Below the pieces are notes generated by a model. It saw nothing but the letters and a program-made list of their open reading frames with translations, was not told the DNA's origin and ran no database searches. Below, in pieces: positions 1 through 9,757 of a stretch of DNA of 64,000 nt (the stretch's first letter is position 1; each line of letters opens with the position of its first letter). The position numbers were made by a program, and so were the translations under genes. The stretch comes from Roridomyces roridus (Eukaryota; Basidiomycota; Agaricomycetes; Agaricales; Mycenaceae), in the NCBI GenBank assembly GCA_029378245.1, contig JARKIF010000027.1, positions 62,001-126,000 of the forward strand. Reading direction: 5' to 3'.

Positions 1-516
1 GAACTTGGCCAGAACGGTTGTGATGGTTAGACCGGTTAGACTTGATCATGGCACATGATGCCATCATCAACTCAGAATCTTGTTTTTCGAGACCATCACC
101 TTTCCTAATTCTACGTTCAGCGCGCTTCAGCGATAATACTCGTGTTGTCGAAGCGAGGCTGCCCGATACAGAACTCTGAAAGAAAAGCGTCAATTTCATA
201 TCATCTCCCAATGGCATTTTTGGTCAGACTCCTTCACTCTTCTCTGTCTATCGACATTCATAGACAGAATGGTTACGAGTCTAACTCTTCTCCTTTCTCT
301 CGACGCGTCGTTCCAAGTCTGTCCGACATGCCCGTTCCGTATTTGCCAACTCATGTCCTACCTCAAGATATTCTATCGGAGGCCCGTGAGACTGGAAGCC
401 GGTGCGGAACAGCTTTGGCTTGATATTCCCAGAACTCACAGCTAACACGAGGCTCGGACAGTGCACACAAAGCCATCCAATTTCTACTCTGACACCGACT
501 CTGTTTATCCTGCTCG
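1..516 (+). promoter_or_regulatory. 5' flank of family copy A
   Basis: This is non-coding sequence upstream of the first leader exon. It shares ordered blocks with the flanks of copies D (about 14050-14470) and E (about 19806-20222): a TTGATCAT block, GAGACCATC, a CGATACA block and AAAGCGTCAATTT. It therefore belongs to the duplicated unit and presumably contains the promoter. No convincing TATA box or other regulatory element was identified. Confidence 0.5.
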
Positions 517-848
517 ATGTCATTCATCTCGAACGCCAGTGGAATAACCCTGGGAGAAGGAACTTTCAACAATATTCAAGGGAATCTCGTGAATCTATTC
601 CAGCATGAGGGCCAACGAGTGGATATCGGAGGTGAGTATCTCTCGTTCAAATCAGATGAAGATGAAATTATGATTCTGGTATGACGCACCAGCCCTCCTG
701 GAGTCACTTGTAGGAGAAAAACGACGGCGGAGAGAGGACTCGACAGATGTGGAAGGTGAATTCGTCTTGGTCCTCCGGAGAGCAGGAACTAAAACCCTTG
801 GCAGAACCTGCGAGGAAACGGAGACGGAGAGAATGCGGAGGGGGAAGA
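517..848 (+). pseudogene. Family copy A, leader part (pseudokinase-PHD fragment)
   Basis: Exon 1 (517-631) encodes the family leader MSFISNASGITLGEGTFNN and ends at a GTGAGT donor. Exon 2 (about 690-754) encodes the basic RRRRED segment. Exon 3 starts after CTTGGCAG near 787. The family's next exon, the glycine-rich loop of the kinase-like domain, is missing: near 850 the sequence switches to an inverted piece of the same gene. The copy cannot encode a normal protein. Splice sites in exons 1 and 2 are intact, so the break is probably recent. Confidence 0.8.
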
Positions 849-849
849 T

Positions 850-1319
850 ACTAACCAGAAATCGGTCGTTGACGTCGAGAAAGACGTCAAAGTTCTGTGG
901 TGGATTAAGACAAGGGAGACGAGCAAAGCGAAGGTCATACCTCAGGTCCCCGCGGGAGCGTGATGCCTTGAGTACTCAGATAATCCATTCCTGACTGTAA
1001 GGAATCAGGAATGGCTTCGAGAGAAGAAGGAAGGTTTTCATACAGAGAGGTCCGAAATCTGGTAACCAGTCAGGCAACAAAAGCGGATCTATACGAACAA
1101 AGAAGCGAACCATCTTGAATCCAAGCACAATACTCTGGTCAAGATCGTCCCTGAGGGCCGTGGCGAGTGGCCCTGCCGCTGTCTTCCGTTGCGCTAACAA
1201 AAGCTTAGTTGCATACCACGACTTGCGAAATGAGCCCTACCGTCCTCATACGCTATGAAGTGATGCGTCGAGGTTGGCGACGAGGTCCCTTCGATTCGTA
1301 GCACGTTGGGATGCCTATG
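850..1319 (-). pseudogene. Family copy A, inverted kinase-like exons
   Basis: Read on the minus strand, this segment carries family exons in their usual order. First comes HPNVLRIEGTSSPTS (1319 to about 1240). Then come the exon with GPLATALRDDLDQSIVLGF (about 1196-1112), the 15-nt micro-exon for ISDLS (1060-1046), SGMDYLSTQGITLP, and the start of the FDVFLDVNDRFL exon (about 890-850). Normally these lie on the plus strand downstream of the leader. Here they are inverted directly beside it, so copy A suffered an internal inversion with loss of the loop exons, the linker and the PHD finger. A TIR element abuts the right edge. Confidence 0.8.
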
Positions 1320-4061
1320 CATCAGCAACTTGACACCTTGGGCTTTTTCCTCTTTTGCGTCTTTTTTGGACCCAAAAAAGCGTCAAAAGCGGAAAAGAGG
1401 AAAAAGTGTCCGGCACTTTTTTAAGCTAGGTCCCTTTGCTTAAAAAAGTGCTTTTACCCTCAGAAAAGCGGCCTGGTCACCCCCAAAAGTGCTTCCAAAA
1501 GCTGCCGCAAAACACTCATAATTCACACTAATGAGGGTAGAAGACATATATCGCATTGAGCACTATCAAATGTACAAATCTACATACTTATGCAGACAAG
1601 ATGGTGCACATATACCCTCAGCAACAACGCAACAACACCGGCGCGGAGCCCAGAATGAGACTAGTCTTCGGATTACACGAAGGCGCATTGAACACGTACC
1701 GAGGGAGCGGCGGCAGCGCCGACAATGCGCACGTTGATGGCGGCTGAAATTAGGCACAGGCTGACGAAGCTGAAATATTTCGGGTCGTAGGTGGGTAAGG
1801 AGCCGACTGGGTGGGTGGGTGATAGCCTGTCTGGACATTAGGATGTGAAGATCGCAGGTCGAACGTGATAACTCACGGCGTCTCCCGTACCACGCAGGCA
1901 GATTTTAGGAGAGGGAGAAAGCCTGGCCGACAGGTCAACGACTGCGGATAAAGTGAGAACATGGATGACATACTGCAGCTCGACATATGTGGCAGCGGAC
2001 GCAGCCACGGTCCGCAACATCAGTCACCCGAACGCACTCTTGGCTGAAGGTCTCCCGTCAGGACTTCAAGTCCACGACCGAATCGGCGCTGAGAGGATGG
2101 AGTCTATAAGGGAATTAGTCAGACTGGGACGTGTCAACGACAGCGTCTAGGCCGGCTTGCCGGGTGATCGGATCAGACGCGGAACGGCGTGGGTGACACG
2201 GCCGGGTACGACGAGAAGGTCGACGAGCTCGAGAACGTCGAGAGGAGACGAGTCGAGCACAACGAGACGAGTTGAGTCTCGGTGGATAGGCGAGTCGGGT
2301 TGTGTCCGTGAGGGAAGAGAACGTAACCCGTAAGCCAAAGTAGCGCTGGAGATTAGACGAGGTAGAATCTACTGTACAGGAGATTCTACCCAACATTATA
2401 TAGTACCCTCGTCAGGAGTTCGCTCCTGTGTGATCGGACCCTGTCCCTTAATATCCTCCTGACTCAATAGAGTCCTGGTGGAGCCACCCCTGTGGCCCTG
2501 TGTGTAACCACGATCGTCCTCTCCTAATATGCATCATGATCCCTTGCCGAGGGATCACTGGTTGACATGTGTTCCCCCCCTCGTCGGGTTCCAACACTGC
2601 GCGATGGGTTCTATATCAAGAACCCATGTTACGCCGGGCATGTACTTCTGTGCCTCCACTGGTTGACATGTGTTTGGGACCCTTCGTCGAGTTCCGACAC
2701 TGCGCGTCGGGTTCTGTCCTAGCAACCCTTCCCGCGCCGGGCATGTACTGCTGCCCTCGTATCCGAGTGGTAGTTCCCCTGGGACTATCCACTCCTTGTT
2801 CAGGCGGGCGACATCCATCTCTCGAGGAAGGACTTGTCGTGCGTGGACCGAACGTACGTTTGTTGATGATAACGAATCTCGTGATCCGTAACTGATAGCG
2901 GTGATGGCATCACCGGATCAGTCGGCAAGCGCTGGTTTCATGACAGGACGGCTCCGACGGCCCGCAGTAGCCAGGTATACTCACGGGGTAACATTGTTGG
3001 CTAGTGGACGAAGTATCGGACAGCAGAAACTGGCGAGAGGATGGGACAGAGCGGTGAGATGAGGGAAAAGAAGAGGGCGTTGTTGACGTTTGTTGTCTTC
3101 CGTCCGAATTCAGTCATCAACCACCACCACGTGTTCAGCGGCCGCAAGCTGTAACGCCGATTGGCACCGATGACCGCGTGGCCACTTCGACTTGTCTTCC
3201 ACACCCACCGCGACCCACCCTTCACCATCGACGACACTCCAGGAACGAGCTGGATTATCCGCCGACTCGTATCCTCCAACTGCGTCGGCTTCCATTACAA
3301 CTACTGCACTGCAACTGCATCGTTGCCAATACTCATCTGTGACTGGAGCTGGCACGCACGGGCCAGGCGACACACTCTGGGAGTTGGTGAGTGGTTTCAC
3401 TGTCCTTTTTTCGGCCGCCATCACCATCGGATTGTCGCCACCCTTGCACCACCCTGTGCCGCCTTGTCATCCACCGCCTGAAGTACACAGAATGCCGTCA
3501 ACCCAATCGGTGTCGGCTTGACGCCGCTTGAGTCCGCGACAAACTACGGACTAATTCCAGGTTCGGTGCGGCATTAGAACTGGGTGAGTGGTCATTTTAC
3601 TCGCTCTGTGGCTCTGCTCATGCGCCTAGATGACCTGTAGATTTACTCTGTACTATGTTACGTGTCTGTATTGAGCCATAGAAACCATTCAATCCCAAGT
3701 CGTGCCGCTCTCTGAGTCTTCATTGTGCTTGACCTCGCCGTTACTTTCCCAGAATTAATTCCACTCATGTCTGCCCCTGTGCCGTTGTCCCTTGCTGTAT
3801 TTCTATGTTCACAGAGGCCGTCCCCAGAACCGCCCCCACATATTCCCTATTCCGGGGTACATTCCTTACACAACTTGAGCTGTGTCTTTTTTGACTGCTT
3901 TTTACCCAGAATGAAAAAAGGATTCTCAAAAGATCTAAAGCATCAAAAGCCACAGTCCACTCCATAAAAGCTGAACAAAAAGTGGTAAAAAAAGCAAAAG
4001 AGGAAAAAGGGCCAGAAAAGCTCTGGAGCCTCCCCAAAAAGAGGGTGTCAAGTTGCTGATG
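1320..4061. mobile_element. Non-autonomous DNA transposon with perfect 18-bp TIRs
   Basis: CATCAGCAACTTGACACC at 1320-1337 is repeated in exact inverted form at 4044-4061, defining a 2742-bp element. Both subterminal zones are rich in AAAAG-type motifs (AGAGGAAAAA, AAAAGTGCTT) in mirrored orientation, as is common where transposases bind. The interior holds no convincing transposase; the open frames are short and unlike known families. The element separates the inverted part of copy A from a LINE remnant. The TIR shares its first nine bases with the smaller element at 7692-8458. A target-site duplication could not be resolved. Confidence 0.75.
2557..2757. repeat. Two-copy direct repeat of about 101 bp
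   Basis: Two units start at about 2557 and 2658. Each begins ACTGGTTGACATGTGTT, continues through a CGTCG-GTTC block and an ACACTGCGCG block, and ends GCCGGGCATGTACT. Divergence between them is moderate. They lie inside the TIR element. Their role is unknown; an internal tandem duplication or a remnant of an older inserted element are both possible. Confidence 0.7.
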
Positions 4062-4063
4062 AA

Positions 4064-4459
4064 CACCGAGAGGCACTCACCTCTGTTCTACTTTCCACCC
4101 ATCGACTAGCCTTAGAAGCCGGGCGTTATGCAGATCATGCACACCCGCGTCTACCTCGCCATATGCGACTCTGTCGGTTCTGTAAATCGAGTGTTGAAAG
4201 TCCAGAGCATGCTCTATTTGAATGCACGGCCAAGCCGGAAATTCTCATATTGCGAGCAAACTTCATGGACAAGCTATTCCACACGCGACTGGAACTAGAG
4301 GCCAAAAAGATGACATTGTCATCTGAAGACTTTCTGAAGGCTGTCGTATATGAGCGTGCAACCATCATTTTGGTTGCAAAATATGTGCATGATGTTTTAG
4401 AGGTATTCTATGCTCACCCGATGCTGAGACCAAGTGGAAGAGTTACTGACCAAGGCTGA
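4064..4459 (+). pseudogene. LINE (non-LTR retrotransposon) C-terminal remnant
   Basis: An uninterrupted frame runs from the right edge of the TIR element to a TGA at 4457-4459. It contains the cysteine-histidine knuckle CRFCKSSVESPEHALFEC, the pattern of the zinc-binding domain that follows reverse transcriptase in non-LTR elements. The upstream residues (STHRLALEAGRYADHAHPR) fit the usual lead-in to that domain. The polymerase and endonuclease parts are absent. This is a 5'-truncated copy or one cut by the neighbouring TIR element. Confidence 0.7.
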
Positions 4460-4816
4460 TTCTGCATCAGATATGCTTCTCTCAAATATCTAGGTTCTAC
4501 TGTGGGGCATGGGTTTTTCCTGTGGGATCTGCGAGCTAAGCCTGGGTGGTTGAATGAAGTCCAGGAACGATGGTGTAATTACGCTTGCTTGTACACCGGG
4601 TGAAGTCCTGGAACCGGCGTTCGTTATTCGGACCGTGCCGTGTAGTCTATCCTATCCTATCCTATCCTCCATGTCTATGTCTCCTGTCGGAGACCCCGTG
4701 GGATTTGAAACCTGTGCCGAACAGCTTTCAGTTGACAGTGCTAACGAGGCCCCCACGGAGAGCGGCACATAAAGCCATCCTACTCACTCTGACACCGATA
4801 TTGTTTCCGCCGCTCA
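4460..4816 (+). promoter_or_regulatory. 5' flank of family copy B
   Basis: The stretch from about 4670 to 4816 is almost identical to 9616-9757 ahead of copy C, including CTCCTGTCGGAGACCCC, CAGTTGACAGTGCTAACGAG and AGCGGCACATAAAGCCATCC. This marks B and C as a recent duplicate pair. A short TCCTA run (about 4650) lies upstream. I see no gene here. Confidence 0.5.
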
Positions 4817-7747
4817 ATGTCATTCATCTCGAACGCCAGTGGAATCACCCTAGGCGAAGGTACTTTCAACAATGTGCAGGGGAATCTCGTGAATATGTAT
4901 TTCCATGAGGGAGCGGACATCGGAGGTGAGAATTCCTCGTTAAAATCAGAGCAGCCAAGTGGACTGACGCTTTCGACTCGATGGCTAGCTCCTCTGGAGT
5001 CGCTTCTAGGAGAAAAACGACGGCGGAGAGAGGACTCGCCTGATACTGAAGGTGACTTCATCTTGGTCCTCCTGACAGCGGAAACTCACAGCCTGATTAG
5101 AACCTGCGCGAAAACGGAGGCGAGAAAATACGGAGGAAGATGAGCTGGAGGTTTGTAAAGACCCGCAACACATAGATGCACTGTCTCAGCCAAAGGAGTA
5201 GGTCATCGGACACAAGGACCTCGATCTCACTCATGAGATCGGCGGTGGACCTGGTTATCTCCTTCACGCAGGCAACATCAAGCGTCGGGCGGTCATCGTG
5301 AAGGTTTTTAACGCAGGAACGAGTGCCCGCAAGGTGTGTCACAGTACTATGCCCTTCTCGACTTGACTCAAGTGACTCGGAAAGCACTTGGAAGCCACCG
5401 TAAACCTCTCGCAAAGACTACTGTGAGGGGGAAAAAGGCACTTTGATCTCGAGCATGATCGGTTTTGCAGGCATCCCAATGTGCTATGAATCGAAGCGGT
5501 ATCATCCCCGACGTCCATCCATCACTTTATCGCATATGATAATGAAGATGGTACCGTCCTCACTTCGCAGGTCGTGCTGTAGAACTGATCATTTACTAGC
5601 CCGACGGCGGACAGCAGAAGGTCCACTCGCCGCGGCCCTGAGGGACGATCTTGACAAGAGTATTGTGCTTGGATTCAAAATGGTTCGTGTTCTTGGTGGT
5701 GTCGGTCCCGTCTTCTGTTCCTCACAGGATCCCAGATTTCTAGCCTCTCTGTAGGGAACCCACCCCTTTTCCATTCCCTGGATTGATTCCCCTCTGCAGT
5801 CGGGAATAAATTATCTGAATACGCAAGGCGTCGCTCTTCCGCTGGGACCCGAGGTATTGTCATCTGTATGTTCGCACTCCTTTGTCTCAATCCAACAGAA
5901 CTTTGATGTCTTCCTGGATATTAACGATCGATTTCTGCTGAGCATCAATCCACCAGCAGAAGACCAAGAACAAGATGACACACGAAGCGTCTGGACCTTG
6001 TTTAACGCACTGTGTCAAAAGGTCAGGCTACCGCATGAAGGCTTGCTTGAAACGCTGACGTTTCGTGTGTAGGTCTTGAGGTCGGCCAATCGCCTATTAC
6101 ACGGTGCGGCTGATTCCAATGCTGCAAATCGTCTGACTTACTCTACCGAACAGATGAGGATATTGAAAGGATACCTACTGCTTTCGACTCTTCTCCTCGT
6201 TCGCCGCTGATCTCGAAATATTCCCCGGTGCCTTCGTCGGACCAAGCCATCGTAGAAAACGCAGAAACCATCTCAACCGATCGCGAGGAGGCACCACAAG
6301 TACCACCTCGGCGGGAATACGTCTGGCGAACGATGGACGTACCACAATCATTGGCCAGCATTGCCACCCAAATATCTAGAGATCTCGACCTGCGCCGCGC
6401 GTCCATCAATCGACTGACTGGGAGGGACGCCGGAAGCATACACCGCTGCCCGGGATATGTTCGGGAGGAAGTGACACTAGCGACACGGATGGCAGATAGT
6501 GCTGTCGTCTCGCACGATGCGCCCACTATCCAGGAGGTGTGCTTGGTATGCCACGAAATCGTGGACTCGGGAGCCGTGCTCCGTTGCATTTGTGGGGATG
6601 TATGTATGTAGGCCAAGACTAGTTTTTTGCCGCACCTCCTCATTCTTTTACAGATCCCGGCTGGCGCCCCACGGTCAAGTGTCAATCCTGCAAGTTCTGG
6701 AGTCATCGCCAGTGCGTTCGGAATATCAGCGAATTCTTATGCCACCTCTGCGTGCCCACGGTCAACGATTACACTGCCTACGGTCCCGGTGGTACTGTCA
6801 GTCCATACCAGGGAATAGACCCGGGCCCCGTCTACCCATCCACACCGTACGCCTACCCATCCTCACCGTACGGCTCGCCCTACATCTCCGCCAACCCCAA
6901 TCTCGAACCCGATTATTTCCATCCTGACGACAACGACGGACTCCCAGGCACGAGTTCGTCAGCACAGCGACGAATGCCAAGGAGCAGGAGCGGGAATCCG
7001 ATGTTGGACCCAGATACATTTGCTGCTGCGATGAGAGCTTGGGGCGGTGATGAGGATGAGAGGCAGAGGCAGAGTGAGCAGTATACCGACATCAGCCTTG
7101 ACTTTCCTCCCACCCCTCCCTCAGATCGCCGCTCCCCAACGGACGAAATCTTCATGCCCCATCAGCCTTGGGATACCACTGCTACCGGCTCCAAGCGTGC
7201 TCACGGTGATGACTTTACTGTCGAGGAGTTCTTTACCGACATGAAGAAACGCCGGGTCGGCCCGTCATATAATCCCCGTATGGCGGAACGGCTTCACTCG
7301 TACCGACATGAGCCCACTCCCTTGAATCCCCGCTCCGTCTCTCTCGATATTCGCACACCAGAGGAGTTGGCCGCTGTGCAGGATTTTTTGACCACGCGGG
7401 GACGTGACATCTCTGACACCAGCGGTGGCTCCAGCTTCTTCAGAGAATCCTACTTTGACCCCGTTAATCTCAGTCAACTCGGACTTGCGGGTATGCCTGC
7501 CGTCCACGGCGTTGATGACGAGCGCTTCTACGCCGTCTTCCCCGACGCCCGCCCCAGCCCCCAACAGCCGTTCCGGTCCGAACCGTCCCCAGCTGCTCAA
7601 ATGGGAAGCTTCAAACACCAGTCTCCGCGTAGTCGTGACCGCGACACTGATCGTGAGAGACTCCGGAAGGTCAGCGCTTTATCATCCTCTTCATCAGCAA
7701 AACCTGATTTCCGCTGTAGCAACTGTAGCCGGCGTATCAAATTGTAG
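4817..7747 (+). pseudogene. Family copy B: pseudokinase-PHD protein with one in-frame TGA
   Basis: A thirteen-exon model closes in frame at 774 codons: exon 1 at 4817-4925, exon 4 (glycine-rich loop, VIVKVFNAG) at 5202-5333, micro-exon 5736-5750, linker and first cysteine pair at 6154-6603, and PHD plus tail at 6654-7747. The only defect is TGA at 5487-5489, codon 137, where copies C, D and E have CGA, AGA and CGA. The PHD finger reads CIC, then CQSC, WSHRQC and CHLC. The long tail includes EEFFTDMKKRRV and RSVSLDIRTPEELAAV and resembles part of a conserved basidiomycete protein I cannot name. Its last residues come from a TIR element inserted at 7692. Splice sites remain intact, so a recent nonsense change is most likely; readthrough cannot be excluded. 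Confidence 0.75.
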
Positions 7748-8458
7748 CAAAACCCCGACTCTGTAGAAATCTGTAGTTTCACACAACTATGTAGCAATCT
7801 GTAGTTCTGTGGTTTTATGTAGACTTATGTACCATGACCACAATAATCTAGTGAAAATCCCAATGCTCATATGCTTCAAGGTGTGGTCATTCAGGTTCAA
7901 GGCTTGGTATCCTCCATTGGAAAGCAATTAGAAATTTGAAGTGCTCAACTATATATACTAGCCCAAGCAGATTTAATTGACTTTTAAATCAGTTTTGACC
8001 TCCCTCCCAATACTAGAGTGGTGTCAAGACCAAAACCACTGAGTTGGATGTAAGGGAATGTTCAGCCGGTACAGATTATTTGAAAGTGCCAAATGCGGGG
8101 GTCAGCATATGCTAAAGCTGAGTTGTACCACCACAAAGCCTGCTTAGTCTAGTGGTTAAGCTCTCAGATGTTGCCATCAACAACTCTTCAGTGGTCACGA
8201 GTTCAAGTCCCGTTGGTGGCAAACATTGAAATTGGTCCACTAGCCAGTGGCTGGTTAGGATGAGCTGCAACTGATAAATTTTGCATTCCTTCTCATTGAT
8301 TTCTCAAATATTCCACTACATGCTACGTATTTTGAACTCTCCTACAGATTGAAATACAGAGTCCTACGGAGAGCTACAGAGAGGGTACCCTTGCTACAGC
8401 ACTACAGTTACTACAAATGCTCTGTATCTCTACATAGTGGACCCAGGGTTTGCTGATG
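7692..8458. mobile_element. 767-bp non-autonomous TIR element inserted in the copy B tail
   Basis: The ends are inverted repeats: CATCAGCAAAACCTG at 7692-7706 and CAGGGTTTGCTGATG at 8444-8458 match at 14 of 15 positions. The left subterminal region repeats CTGTAG many times (7717-7830) and the right one repeats CTACAG (8346-8420), a mirrored arrangement typical of transposase-binding repeats. Copy C carries the unoccupied site near 12470, where the sequence passes directly from the TCATCTTCTTC block to TTGCCTAATTTTG, so the insertion postdates the B/C duplication. No transposase is encoded. The exact target duplication is unclear (a few bases of CTTC type). Confidence 0.75.
8138..8221 (+). 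repeat. tRNA-like (tRNA-derived) block inside the TIR element
   Basis: There is an A-box-like stretch TAGTCTAGTGGTTAAG and a B-box-like stretch GAGTTCAAGTCCC at normal tRNA spacing, ending TTGGTGGCA. The acceptor stem pairs poorly after three base pairs and no clean anticodon arm folds. It is therefore read as a tRNA-derived, SINE-like or degenerate captured tRNA sequence rather than a working tRNA gene. Confidence 0.5.
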
Positions 8459-8966
8459 ACTTCTTGCCTAATTTTGACTCTGTCTAGCTCTCGCTGAAGT
8501 ATGACCGCGATCGTCTACGTGACCTCGGCCTGCGAAACAAAAGGAGAGCTATGCTGGAAACGGTGGATACCGGCGTGGTGCGCAGCACACACTCGGAAGG
8601 ACTGGGACGGCAAGGGTGATGTGAATATAAGGCGGGACACCCTTCTGAATTTCCCATTCCGTCTCTCCCATTCGTTTCAAGTCAATTCGTTTTCATTCGT
8701 ATTCGTAACCCTACACCAACTTACACACACAGACTTGGCTGGTTGCTACAGCTCCATAAGAGTCAGAAAAAGAGTACGTCGTGCGTATCGTATGTATGGA
8801 CAATTGTTCTGCTTGTAAGTATCAGATTGGATGTTGTTGTTATGTATGCATGCTCGAAAGAAAGAAAGAAACCCAAAATCAACCCAAAATCGAAAAAGTA
8901 GCTCGTGAGCGACGCGCGAGTCCTGCCGACCTGCACGACATCAAGCAAGAGTAGGCATCGACGAAT
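8459..8966. other. Duplicated intergenic spacer of unit B
   Basis: This spacer follows the TIR element and matches 12472-12961 in the next unit. Blocks such as TTTCAAGTCAATTCG, TGGCTGGTTGCTACAGCTCC and TTGTTCTGCTTGTAAG also recur near 18640-18760 and 23820-23960. It holds the shared 3' flanks of the plus-strand family gene and the minus-strand acidic-protein gene. No coding evidence was seen. Confidence 0.5.
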
Positions 8967-9440
8967 TTATTCGACCATCTCCCACTCTTGCTCCGCCTCC
9001 GACCGACTCTGCATCCGAGACTCGGGCTGAGACTCCCCGAGGACGACCCACGACGCGCTAAGCACGGGGAGCATCTCCATCTCCAGCTCGACGTCAGGCA
9101 TCGCCACGTCCGGCTCCGCTTCCTCCGGATCCGACAGGTAAAAGTCGGGCTCGACATCCATAACGGCCTCGAGCAGCAACTCTTCGTCGATTTCCCCTTC
9201 GGCGTCCTCGTCCGGTGCCAGAGGTCGTACAAGCACGTGCGGCTGCTGGGACGATGAGGAGGGTGCGTGGCGGGGTGATGAGGGAATCGGCAAGTCGGTG
9301 TTGAGGGCGAGGGGTGAGCGTTACGGTGAGGGAATAGGAGTGTCTTCGGGGTGAATATGAGTGCTGCTCGTACAAGGCTCCGTCGACGGTCCTTTCGCTC
9401 TTTGTAATAGCGCAGGGTGCGATTTTAGGGAGATGCATTC
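8967..9440 (-). pseudogene. Acidic-protein gene, unit B copy (internally deleted)
   Basis: The C-terminal half matches the intact gene at 24068-25141: DEDAEGEIDEELLLEAVMD, EPDFYLSDPEEAEPDVAMP and the terminal EQEWEMVE before a TAA. The conserved core found in the intact copy (RTPPQTLHRRAVLASLRATP and the following HMGARLAVG block) is deleted, so a proline/serine-rich N-terminal stretch is joined directly to the acidic part. Upstream, further frame breaks prevent a normal N-terminus. This copy is probably non-functional. Confidence 0.65.
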
Positions 9441-9757
9441 CTTTGTAAAAGCCATGGCCATGCGGCCCATGCCCGTTGCGAACAAATTGCTGAGATCCGC
9501 CGAGTAGTGGTTGGAAGACGAAAGCACAAAGCCATCAGTCAGCTTGTTTCAAACTGGACCGTCATCCTTCCTCCAGCTTCCTGCCGTCCGATTCATCCTC
9601 TGGTCCTTTTGCCACCATGTCTCCTGTCGGAGACCCCCGTGGGATTTGAAACCTGTGCCGAACAGCTTTCAGTTGACAGTGCTAACGAGGCCCCCACGGA
9701 GAGCGGCACATAAAGCCATCCTACTCACTCTGACACCGATATTGTTTCCGCCGCTCA
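9441..9757 (+). promoter_or_regulatory. 5' flank of family copy C
   Basis: Non-coding. The last 140 bases are near-identical to the copy B flank. The earlier part includes the promoter side of the divergent minus-strand acidic-protein pseudogene. No individual element can be assigned. Confidence 0.45.

Noticed and set aside
2380..3000. Solo LTR of a retrotransposon inside the 2.7-kb TIR element
   Set aside because: No clear TG...CA ends, target duplication or primer-binding site could be identified by eye.
8138..8221. Functional tRNA gene
   Set aside because: The A- and B-box-like parts are good, but the acceptor stem mispairs and no anticodon arm folds.
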